Assembly (NCBI GenBank): GCA_021781255.1
Contig: JAJXXG010000145.1
Location: forward strand, 1-7,173
Reading direction: 5' to 3'
From: Acidobacteriota bacterium
GTDB lineage: Bacteria > Acidobacteriota > Terriglobia > Terriglobales > Acidobacteriaceae
DNA: 7,173 nucleotides
The notes beneath the pieces were generated by a model. It made no database searches. It was not told where the DNA came from and worked only from the letters and a program-made list of their open reading frames with translations. The position numbers and the translations under genes were made by a program. This document shows, in pieces, positions 1 through 5,405 of the stretch (the stretch's first letter is position 1; each line of letters begins with the position of its first letter).

Positions 1-30
1 GTTCGAGTTGTCAGGAAAGGACCTTGTTTC

Positions 31-954
31 ATGCGGATTTTGATTGCCGGGGTTGCCGGCTTCCTGGGGTCACATTTAGCGGATGCCCTGATTTCCGAGG
101 GGCACAGCGTCGTGGGAGTGGACAATTTCTGCACCGGCTCGCTCAACAATCTGACGCAACTGAAGCACGAGCCAAGATTTGTATTTCAGAATCAGGATAT
201 TTGTACCTCCTTCGACCCTGGCCTCGTTGATTATGTGTTCAACTTTGCCTCGCCTGCCAGCCCGGTGGACTATACGCGGCTTGGCGTTGAGACGCTGATG
301 GTGGGTTCCGCAGGCACGCGGAACATGCTGGAAATTGCCCGCAGGTGCAAGGCAGGATTCCTTCATGCTTCTACTTCAGAGTGCTACGGCGATCCGCTTC
401 AGCATCCGCAGAGCGAAGAGTACTGGGGACACGTCAACCCGATTGGTCCAAGGTCGGTGTATGACGAATCGAAGCGATTTTCCGAGGCTCTCGTGATGGC
501 CTATCACCGCTACTACGGGGTGAACACCAGGCTGGTGCGCATCTTCAACACTTACGGACCGCGCTTGCAGAAGAACGATGGACGGGTCATTTCCAATTTC
601 ATGACGCAGGCTCTGAAAGGTGAAGACCTGACCGTTTACGGAGAAGGTGAGCAGACGCGGAGTTTTTGCTATGTTCAGGATGAGATCGAAGGCATTCTGA
701 GATTGTCACATTCGGAAGAACATCTTCCCGTCAACATCGGCAACCCTGTTGAATGGACGATTCTGGAGTGTGCCAAGGCGGTGCTGCGCATCACCCAGTC
801 TTCGAGCAGGATTGCATATCGGCCTCTGCCGCAGGACGATCCCGTGCAGAGGCAGCCGGATATTTCGAAGGCCAGGAGGCTGCTCGGCTGGGAGCCGAAG
901 ATTGATCTGGAGACCGGTCTGAAGCTCAGCGTGGACTATTTCAGGAACTGCTAG
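31..954 (+). CDS. uxs: UDP-glucuronate decarboxylase (UDP-xylose synthase), SDR family
   Basis: This cytosolic extended short-chain dehydrogenase is expected to oxidise and decarboxylate UDP-glucuronate to UDP-xylose using tightly bound NAD, supplying a pentose donor for exopolysaccharide. Visible signatures are the N-terminal Rossmann motif GVAGFLG (residues 7-13, first Gly of the usual GGAGFLG replaced by Val at position 8), an acidic Asp31 after beta-2, TSECYG (115-120), the catalytic YDESK (Tyr144, Lys148), FNTYGPR (172-178) and QTRSFCYV (208-215). The block [18 protein letters not shown] and the C-terminal RQPDI...LGWEPK are typical of UXS rather than of dTDP-glucose dehydratases. The length, 307 aa, is normal for bacterial UXS and the protein appears complete. 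The ATG is chosen because AAGGA (17-21) lies 9 nt upstream. The TAG stop sits exactly where an IS5-family element begins, so the gene was spared. A related 4-epimerase or dehydratase function is the alternative, but much less likely. Confidence 0.92.
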   Translation: MRILIAGVAGFLGSHLADALISEGHSVVGVDNFCTGSLNNLTQLKHEPRFVFQNQDICTSFDPGLVDYVFNFASPASPVDYTRLGVETLMVGSAGTRNMLEIARRCKAGFLHASTSECYGDPLQHPQSEEYWGHVNPIGPRSVYDESKRFSEALVMAYHRYYGVNTRLVRIFNTYGPRLQKNDGRVISNFMTQALKGEDLTVYGEGEQTRSFCYVQDEIEGILRLSHSEEHLPVNIGNPVEWTILECAKAVLRITQSSSRIAYRPLPQDDPVQRQPDISKARRLLGWEPKIDLETGLKLSVDYFRNC

Positions 955-1029
955 AGACTGTTTCATAAACAGGTTCGGCCTCAAGGCAGGTACTTTTTGA
1001 TGTGGATCTGAGTTTGGCTCACTGGAAGG

Positions 1030-1566
1030 GTGAGCAAGCATCGATTCGAGCTGTTGACGGATGCGCAGTGGTCGCTGATTGAGCCGCTGTTGCCAGAGCC
1101 CAAGCGTCGCCGGGATAATCGCGGCCGTCCCTGGGCATCGAACCGCGACTGCCTGGAGGGCATTCTCTGGGTTCTTTGGACCGGGGCTGCCTGGCGGTTT
1201 CTGCCCGACAAGTATCCTTCACCGGCGACCTGCTGGCGGCGTTTGAAGCAATGGGAAGAGCAAGATGTTTGGCTCAACGTCTGGCGGACGTTGCTCGGCG
1301 CTCTGGATGGAGAAGGGTTGCTGCGATGGGACGAGGCCTTCCTGGACGGCAGTTTCGCGCCGGCCAAAAAGGGGGCTCTGCAGTCGGCAAAACCAAGCGC
1401 GGCAAGGGAACGAAGTGGATGGTACTGGTCGACGGTCAAGGTCTTCCGTTGGGAGTTCGGCTTGAAAGTGCCTCTCCGGGAGAAGCTACGCTTGCGGAAG
1501 CCACGCTCAAAGAAGTCCGTGTCCCCAGGGCCAAAGGCCGCCCGCGGCAAAAGCCGAAACGGGTGA
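1030..1566 (+). CDS. IS5-family transposase, upstream frame (orfA)
   Basis: This frame carries the N-terminal half of an IS5-family DDE transposase. Residues 1-60 hold the DUF4096-like region (LTDAQWSLIEPLLPEP, then RPWASNRDCLEGILWVLWTGAAWRFLP), and the first catalytic Asp is Asp106 in LDGSFAPAK. Homology ends at codon 115. Beyond the A5G5 tract at 1366-1375 the same frame yields unrelated sequence up to the stop, while the family sequence continues in the -1 frame, so roughly the last 60 codons are not expected to be family-like. The start is the GTG at 1030, giving MSKHRFELL as in relatives. GGAAGG lies immediately before it with no spacer, so initiation may be weak or coupled. The full-length product would need -1 frameshifting into the downstream frame. 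Confidence 0.82.
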   Translation: MSKHRFELLTDAQWSLIEPLLPEPKRRRDNRGRPWASNRDCLEGILWVLWTGAAWRFLPDKYPSPATCWRRLKQWEEQDVWLNVWRTLLGALDGEGLLRWDEAFLDGSFAPAKKGALQSAKPSAARERSGWYWSTVKVFRWEFGLKVPLREKLRLRKPRSKKSVSPGPKAARGKSRNG

Positions 1567-1802
1567 TTGCCGACCGTGCCTACGACTCGGACCCACTGCG
1601 CGAGCGATTGAAGAAGCGAGGCACCGAGCTGATCGCACCCTATCGAAAGAACAACAAACAGAGGCGTTACGAGGATGGACGGAAACTGCGCCGCTACAAG
1701 CGCCGCTGGATCATCGAGCGGACCAATGCATGGTTCGGTCAGTTCCGACGACTCTTGGTTAGGCATGAGCATCTCCTTGCCACCTACCGCGCCTTCTTCT
1801 GA
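1365..1802 (+). CDS. IS5-family transposase, downstream frame (orfB), C-terminally truncated
   Basis: This frame continues the transposase after the A5G5 tract: GGSAVGKTKRGKGTKWMVLVDG, the second catalytic Asp in VIADRAYDSD, then IIERTNAWFGQFRRLL with the catalytic Glu. It has no good start of its own and is read most naturally as the -1 frameshift extension of the ORF beginning at 1030, giving a DDE protein of about 258 aa. The C-terminus ends at YRAFF followed by TGA (1800-1802). Relatives carry another helix of about 15-20 residues there. The TGA overlaps bases that read as gmd sequence, so the stop was probably created by the deletion junction. All three catalytic residues are retained, but activity is doubtful without the native C-terminus and right end. 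Confidence 0.78.
   Translation, partial: QKGGSAVGKTKRGKGTKWMVLVDGQGLPLGVRLESASPGEATLAEATLKEVRVPRAKGRPRQKPKRVIADRAYDSDPLRERLKKRGTELIAPYRKNNKQRRYEDGRKLRRYKRRWIIERTNAWFGQFRRLLVRHEHLLATYRAFF
1366..1375 (+). other. Probable -1 programmed frameshift site of the IS5-family transposase
   Basis: Five A followed by five G mark the point where transposase homology passes from the frame of the GTG at 1030 into the -1 frame. In the zero frame the codons are GCC AAA AAG GGG GCT. Slippage at A AAG GGG lets Lys-tRNA re-pair with AAA and Gly-tRNA with GGG, yielding APAKKGGSAVG, which matches the family across the joint. Homopolymer frameshift sites are common in IS5-family elements. A chance indel in a homopolymer would look the same, so programming is inference. 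Confidence 0.6.
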
Positions 1803-1992
1803 CTGATTCCAGTATTCTGAACAGCCTTGTGCAGCAAGTGCAGCCCGATGAGATTACAACCTTGCAGCTCAGAGCAATGTGAAGGTCTCATTCGAAGAAC
1901 CCGAGTATACGACAAATGCAGATGCGCTTGGACCGCTTCGTCTTCTCGAAGCCATTCGTATCGCCGGGCTTGAAAAGAAGACGCCCTTCTAT
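1799..1992 (+). pseudogene. gmd: gmd fragment (GDP-mannose 4,6-dehydratase), internal piece with frameshift
   Basis: GDP-mannose 4,6-dehydratase makes the 4-keto-6-deoxy intermediate for GDP-fucose, rhamnose or perosamine. Only about 65 internal codons remain. The first part (1799-1855) reads [19 protein letters not shown]. The second part, in another frame from 1858, reads [17 protein letters not shown] and on through [21 protein letters not shown] to FY at 1992. These correspond to the family block VQPDEIYNLAAQSHVAVSFE...[27 protein letters not shown]. Restoring one T in GAGATTAC (1850-1857) rejoins the frames and restores the expected Tyr. The family His in AAQSHV is Asn here. The 5' end abuts the truncated IS5-family element and the 3' end stops at FY, just before the expected QASTSELYG. 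The fragment cannot encode an enzyme. It shows that the ancestral locus carried a GDP-mannose branch. Confidence 0.82.
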
Positions 1993-2632
1993 TCCTACTA
2001 TGTTGTGCATCGTGAAAGGGCGCTGGTCCACAGCGGGTACAAGTCCCGCACGGGAACTCGTTCGCTCCACCCGGCAGCAATCAAAGCGGCGGTGAAGGTA
2101 ACGAAGCCGTCGGAGCCTTCGGTGTAGAGGGTCGCAGAGGCGACTTGGCAATTCTGTAGGCCGTAAGGATATTAACGCTGTACAGGGCTCGATAGCGCTG
2201 GGAAAAGTCTGGAGGAGGGGGATCAGATGGCGAGTCTGTGAGACCTCTTGTTTCAACCGAGTCGGTGCAATTCCCACCTGATCAAAGCGTAGCTGGCAGG
2301 TCGGTAGCGAGTGTTGCTGTTCGTCGGGAGACCGGCGGGTAGAAGCGTACACAGTGAGAAAGCAGGCCGTGAGGAATCAGCACCGAAATCGCAACTCCCG
2401 ATGCCGACGCCGTTCGAGGTGCGAAAGGCAGCATTCGGCAATGGCCGTTATTGGCGAGGTCGTGCCGGGATCGGCGGTGTCTCAAGCCCGGGGCATGCTT
2501 TCACAGCGGTTGGCCAGGAACCCAGGACAACTCTTCATCTCCCTCTTACCGGGGGGACAGCCTCCGCAAGGTCGAGGGTACGCGCAGCCGCGGGAAACCG
2601 TAGGCGGTACGGATATATGCCGAGTCACTGCT
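1993..2632 (+). ncRNA. Probable group II intron RNA fragment (domain I-like), no reverse transcriptase
   Basis: These 640 bases carry no recognisable protein but many compact hairpins and GNRA-like loops. Examples are GCGGG/CCCGC at 2033-2049, GTCGC-AGAG-GCGAC at 2131-2144, CC-GTAA-GG near 2160, GTCT/AGAC at 2234-2244, and a long stem GATCAGATGG (2221-2230) with CCACCTGATC (2274-2283), 9 of 10 paired. Phrases such as AAAGCGGCGGTGAAGG (about 2084-2099) and AATCAGCACCGAAATCGC (about 2375-2392) resemble the 5' region of bacterial group II introns as I remember them. No clean GTGCG 5' end, no intron-encoded reverse transcriptase and no confident 34-nt domain V are seen. An IS4-family element starts at 2633, and the other side of that IS is not intron-like, so the 3' half would have been deleted. 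A different structured RNA is possible, and strand and ends are tentative. Confidence 0.45.
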
Positions 2633-2644
2633 GTCCAAATTAGC
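2633..2644. repeat. Terminal inverted repeat of the IS4-family element, transposase-distal end
   Basis: GTCCAAATTAGC is the perfect inverted partner of bases 3980-3991. It lies 40 bases beyond the transposase stop. Past 12 bases the similarity between the two ends becomes patchy. Confidence 0.85.
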
Positions 2645-2683
2645 CGGAACCGGGCTTGTGGGATAGCGAAATCTGCGGTGTTT

Positions 2684-3904
2684 TCATGCCGTGGCGATCG
2701 TTTGCGGGTTGAGGTTGGCATTGTTGCTGTCCAAGTTGATTGACGCAAAGAGCAGCATCTGCTGTGCGGCGCCGGTGAGCATGGGCGGAGGCTGGAAGGG
2801 TTCGTCGATCCAGAGCCAGAGGTCGCGATAGACGAATAGCTGCTGGCGCAACAGAGCAGCCAGATTGGACAGGCTCCAGCCGAAGCGGGAGCGCAGTTGC
2901 AGATACTTGAGCAGGAGCAGGGCGATCAGCGCGGTCCAGATCTGCGTCTGCAAGGCGTTGGGGCTGGTACCGACGAAGGTCTTGATGCGCAGGTTCTGTT
3001 TCAGGGCCTTGAAGAAAAGTTCTATCTGCCAGCGGCTATTGTAGATGCGGGCGATGGTGGATGCGGCGAAATGGCGATGGTTGGTGAGAAAGACCAGGGT
3101 GCGCTGGTGCTCCTCATCCCAGAACTCGATGCGGCGCAGGAACAGGTCGCGCTGGCCGGTGCGCGCCACCTTGTAAAGGAAGATGATTTCATCGCGTTTG
3201 ACGCCGCCGCGCTCGGGAACAGGCCTCCGCTCCAGGACGCCGTAGTCAGTGTTCTCCTTCATGCGGGTGACGAAGAAGACGCCGTCCTGGTCGAGGGAGT
3301 CGAACCAGGCGTAATCGTTGTAGCCGCGGTCGAAGACCACGATGGTTCCGGGCTCAAAGCGCAGCGTGCGAGCAATACGGCTTTCGTGTACGCGGCCTTC
3401 GGTGACGACGGCATAGCTGGGCAGCAGTCCCTCATGATCGAGCAGCAGATGCAGCTTGACAGCTCCTTTGGTGCGCCGGTACTGGGCCCAGTCGAAGATG
3501 GTGGCGCAAAGTTCGACCAGGGTAGCGTCGAGCGAGAGCAGCTTGTTTTTGAAGCGGAACCCATGCGATCCCGCCACCGAGCGGCAGCGGGCCAGCAGTT
3601 GGTAGAACACGCTCTGGTAAAGCTGCCAAGGCCGATGTTCGTTGGCGTAGGCCAGGGTGGAACGTCGGGGCGCGTCGGGCAGTCCCAGATGGCGCAGTTT
3701 GCCTTCACTGGCGGCCAGCCCGCCGCAAATCTCGCGCAGCGACTGGGCGCCTGCCAACTGGCAGAAGAGCATGGCCACGAACTGGCCCCAGCAGGTGAAG
3801 CCGCGGGCGTGGCGTTCAGCCTTGTGCTCGCGCACCGCAGCCTGAAACTCGGTACGCGAAAACAACTGCAACATCTGACTGAAAATGCTGGATACTCGAA
3901 TCAC
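2684..3904 (-). CDS. IS4-family transposase (DUF4372-type N-terminus)
   Basis: A 406-aa DDE transposase acting on its own element's ends. Residues 1-75 form the DUF4372-like N-terminal region (FSRTEFQAAVREHKAERHAR, then GFTCWGQFVAMLFCQLAGAQSLREIC). The RNase-H-like core carries Asp126 (SLDATLVE), Asp192 (VVFDRGYNDY) and Glu295 within the YREK signature Y288-x2-R291-x3-E295-x6-K302 that defines IS4 transposases. The length and all catalytic positions match the family, so the enzyme appears intact. The start is a GTG at 3904-3902, preceded by AGAGGAGGG (complement of 3916-3924) with an 11-base spacer. The alternative ATG ten codons later would cut into the conserved N-terminus. It lies opposite to the EPS genes, and a long antisense frame across it is a composition artefact. 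Confidence 0.93.
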   Translation of the reverse strand: MIRVSSIFSQMLQLFSRTEFQAAVREHKAERHARGFTCWGQFVAMLFCQLAGAQSLREICGGLAASEGKLRHLGLPDAPRRSTLAYANEHRPWQLYQSVFYQLLARCRSVAGSHGFRFKNKLLSLDATLVELCATIFDWAQYRRTKGAVKLHLLLDHEGLLPSYAVVTEGRVHESRIARTLRFEPGTIVVFDRGYNDYAWFDSLDQDGVFFVTRMKENTDYGVLERRPVPERGGVKRDEIIFLYKVARTGQRDLFLRRIEFWDEEHQRTLVFLTNHRHFAASTIARIYNSRWQIELFFKALKQNLRIKTFVGTSPNALQTQIWTALIALLLLKYLQLRSRFGWSLSNLAALLRQQLFVYRDLWLWIDEPFQPPPMLTGAAQQMLLFASINLDSNNANLNPQTIATA

Positions 3905-3979
3905 GGCGACGGTGACCCTCCTCTGGGTTTATGTCTCTCAACACAAACCGTAGCAGGGCTCTACCGCCGCCGCTCAAAC

Positions 3980-3991
3980 GCTAATTTGGAC
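3980..3991. repeat. Terminal inverted repeat of the IS4-family element, transposase-proximal end
   Basis: GCTAATTTGGAC is the exact reverse complement of 2633-2644. It lies 75 bases upstream of the transposase start, in the position expected for the promoter-side end. Confidence 0.85.
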
Positions 3992-3997
3992 GAGAGT

Positions 3998-4004
3998 GGG
4001 AGGA
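3998..4004 (+). promoter_or_regulatory. Strong Shine-Dalgarno before small ORF copy A
   Basis: GGGAGGA lies immediately right of the IS4-family element and four bases (from its last G) before ATG 4008. It is one of the best ribosome-binding sequences in the window. It supports 4008 as the ancestral start of the small gene even though that frame now stops after five codons. Confidence 0.5.
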
Positions 4005-4007
4005 ACT

Positions 4008-4201
4008 ATGCAAACATCCACGTGACTACTTCGCGCAGCACTTACACCATTGCAATTTGGGTTCTTCCGCGCAATTTGTGGGTAAGCCGAGCCGTGAAAG
4101 CAGAACGGAGGCTGGTTCGCGGCAGCTTGTTGGATGAGTTTTTCAAGGCGTGGGGAGGACTATCCACCCGATGTGCGTTGAAATGCCGGGCAGGGTTCTG
4201 A
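4008..4201 (+). pseudogene. Small protein copy A (LPxNLWV/EFFKAW), apparently frameshifted after codon 2
   Basis: I do not recognise the family. The frame ending at 4201 reads LPRNLWV (4064-4084), then 51 bases, then EFFKAW (from 4136). This aligns without gaps to the ORF at 5406-5576, which has LPHNLWV and EFFKAW separated by exactly 51 bases. ATG 4008 has a strong ribosome-binding site but begins MQTST followed by TGA. Inserting one G after codon 2 (ATGCAA-G-ACATC) gives MQDI, exactly the start of copy B, and opens the frame to 4201 (about 65 aa). This copy is therefore most simply a one-base-deleted pseudogene. Alternatively, GTG 4022 could start a 59-aa product. The residues between the motifs are diverged and Arg/Lys-rich. 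It follows the IS4-family element directly and precedes a glycosyltransferase fragment by about 30 bases. Confidence 0.55.
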
Positions 4202-4231
4202 GGCATTCCCGATCCGCGATGTGGCGCATCC

Positions 4232-4492
4232 TCCGGTGACTTGACCACCACCCGAAGCATTGAGCTTCCGGCGTGTGGTGGCTTTATGCTGCCCGAGCGA
4301 AACCAGGAGGTTCTCAGCTTTTATCGCGAAGAAGAAGACGTAGCGTGCTTCGAATCGCCCGAGGAACTGGCGGAAAAGATCGATTACTATCTGTCCCATC
4401 CCGCAGAACGGGAAAAGACCGCCCGCGGAAGTTTCAAGCGCTGTATCACCGGGTATTCGTAGGACCATCTCATGGTCGAGATTCTGCGCTAA
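4232..4492 (+). pseudogene. C-terminal remnant of a CgeB-like glycosyltransferase (Glyco_trans_1_2)
   Basis: The frame reads TTTRSIELPACGGFMLPERN, then EEDVACFESPEELAEKIDYYL, then HPAEREKTARGSFKRCITGYS. This is the characteristic C-terminal end of CgeB/DUF3880-type glycosyltransferases, where the ELPACGGF segment belongs to the nucleotide-sugar-binding GT-B domain. Everything N-terminal is absent: in-frame sequence before about 4232 does not look family-like, and a stop precedes at 4199-4201. A TAG at 4460-4462 interrupts the end, after which the same frame continues DHLMVEILR to TAA at 4490-4492, a plausible native C-terminus. Both truncation and nonsense mutation therefore mark it as dead. 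The TTG at 4241 is only the first possible start and has no good ribosome-binding site. An intact copy would have transferred a sugar during polymer assembly. Confidence 0.75.
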
Positions 4493-4571
4493 CACGCGGT
4501 GTACAATGGCGACACGCTGGGGTCAGTCCCAGCCACCCTGTAGGGAATATGCCGAGTCAATTCGAAGAAGT

Positions 4572-4577
4572 GGAGAG
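4572..4577 (+). promoter_or_regulatory. Ribosome-binding site fixing the methyltransferase start
   Basis: GGAGAG lies seven bases before ATG 4585. The in-frame ATG at 4549 has only AGGG two to three bases away, which is too close, so 4585 is preferred. Confidence 0.5.
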
Positions 4578-4584
4578 CAGCACT

Positions 4585-5349
4585 ATGCAAACCGAAGAGA
4601 CGGATGGTGCAGATGGAACCGCGGAATTTAAAAGCCGCCTATTCGAGAATTATTCCAGTGAACATTTGCAGATTAGCGCGGAATCGGTGAAAGTAAATGT
4701 GGCGCAGAGCCGCCCTTACCTCAGGCGCATGATCGCGGAGTGTATGCCCGCGAATCAATCGGCAGCGATCCTGGATTTGGGATGCGGGTTCGGAGGCCTG
4801 TTAAGCGCTCTGCGCTCTGGCGGCTACACCAATCTGCACGGAGTGGACATTTCCGCCGAGCAGGTGGCGTTGGCCCGGCACCTAGGCTTCGAGCAGGTGC
4901 GCTGTGAGGGTGCCCAGGAATTTCTGGGCGGCACCGCAGACGGGACCTACGATGTAGTGATCGCCTTCGATGTGCTCGAGCACCTCTCACGCGCCGAGTT
5001 GTTCGCTATTGGCAAGGAAATCCGCCGGGTATTGAAGCCGGGAGGGCGGTTGGTAGTGCATGTGCCTAACGGCGAAGGCCTGTTTTTCGGATCGATTCTG
5101 TTCGGCGATCTAACCCATGAACTGGCATTCACGCGGCGGAGCCTGAATCAACTCGCCGGGGCATGCGGTATGCGCCTCGCAAGAACGCTCGAAGACACGC
5201 CCTCGGTCCATGGGCTGTTCAGCCTCATTCGCAGGATCATATGGTCGATCGGCATCCTCCCGCTGCGCGTCCTTTCCACGGCCGAAACAGGTGAAGGGTT
5301 GCTCGCGCCCTTGAGCCGCAACATGCTGGCAATTCTGGAAAGGCCCTGA
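4585..5349 (+). CDS. Class I SAM-dependent methyltransferase
   Basis: A 254-aa Rossmann-fold methyltransferase of the Methyltransf_11/23 type. Motif I is ILDLGCGFGG (62-71), an acidic residue after beta-2 is Asp88 in GVDIS, the motif after beta-4 is FDVLEHL (128-134), and LKPGGRLVV (150-158) precedes PNGEG (161-165). The segment DLTHELAFTRRSL (175-187) is common in methyltransferases of polysaccharide loci. SAM binding is well supported. The acceptor cannot be read from sequence; the EPS context suggests a sugar hydroxyl or lipid-linked glycan. ATG 4585 is chosen from GGAGAG with a seven-base spacer; the in-frame start at 4549 would add 12 poorly conserved residues. The frame is open far upstream, but that part only overlaps the glycosyltransferase remnant. 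The gene is intact and followed 56 bases later by small ORF copy B, probably in one transcript. Confidence 0.87.
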   Translation: MQTEETDGADGTAEFKSRLFENYSSEHLQISAESVKVNVAQSRPYLRRMIAECMPANQSAAILDLGCGFGGLLSALRSGGYTNLHGVDISAEQVALARHLGFEQVRCEGAQEFLGGTADGTYDVVIAFDVLEHLSRAELFAIGKEIRRVLKPGGRLVVHVPNGEGLFFGSILFGDLTHELAFTRRSLNQLAGACGMRLARTLEDTPSVHGLFSLIRRIIWSIGILPLRVLSTAETGEGLLAPLSRNMLAILERP

Positions 5350-5405
5350 AGTGTGGTTCCCGGGCGAATTTGGCACTCGTTGAGGGGCGAGATAGTCATA
5401 CGGCA

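Larger units (their letters stand above)
954..1798 (+). mobile_element. IS5-family insertion sequence, right end missing
   Basis: The element starts at the uxs stop codon. The stop lies within CTAG (951-954), and IS427-group members of the IS5 family are known to prefer a TA/CTAG target, so the left terminus is placed at about G954, reading GAGACTGTTTC. The two-frame transposase occupies most of the element. On the right, transposase coding stops abruptly at LLATYRAFF, whereas relatives continue for roughly 15-20 more residues before the terminal repeat. The next bases already read as GDP-mannose dehydratase. No inverted partner of the left end is convincing near 1800. The element is therefore 3'-truncated by a deletion and probably immobile by itself. 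The left boundary is good to a few bases and the right junction falls at about 1797-1800. Confidence 0.8.
2633..3991 (-). mobile_element. IS4-family insertion sequence, complete
   Basis: The 1359-bp element is bounded by perfect 12-bp inverted repeats: GTCCAAATTAGC at 2633-2644 and its complement GCTAATTTGGAC at 3980-3991. Inside is a single full-length transposase gene on the minus strand with an intact catalytic set. The bases just outside the repeats (CGAGTCACTGCT on the left, GAGAGTGGGAGG on the right) show no direct repeat of the size usual for IS4-family target duplications. The left flank resembles intron RNA and the right flank is a small ORF. The element probably mediated, or sits at, a deletion that removed one flank. 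It looks competent for transposition. Confidence 0.87.

Noticed and set aside
1879..2127. 82-aa frame beginning [10 protein letters not shown]
   Set aside because: Its first 38 or so residues are the gmd fragment and the rest is non-coding intron-like sequence; it is not an independent gene.
2221..2283. Possible tRNA-like fold closed by GATCAGATGG/CCACCTGATC
   Set aside because: There is no proper anticodon arm, TTC-G-containing T loop or D arm at the required distances; it fits better as a stem of a larger structured RNA.
2354..2743. 129-aa plus-strand frame
   Set aside because: Low-complexity Arg-rich translation across the structured RNA and into the IS end, with no family resemblance.
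2897..4201. Long plus-strand frame (434 codons) opposite the IS4-family transposase
   Set aside because: It is antisense to a well-supported transposase and has no family signature over the IS. Only its last part, beyond the IS end, is meaningful, as small ORF copy A.
4516..4533. Hairpin GCTGGG-GTCAGT-CCCAGC considered as a terminator
   Set aside because: The stem is only six pairs and is not followed by a T-run; it lies just before the methyltransferase start and may be incidental.
5371..5390. TTGGCAC considered as a sigma-54 -24 element (also at 6033-6039)
   Set aside because: No GC dinucleotide occurs at the required -12 spacing in either case.
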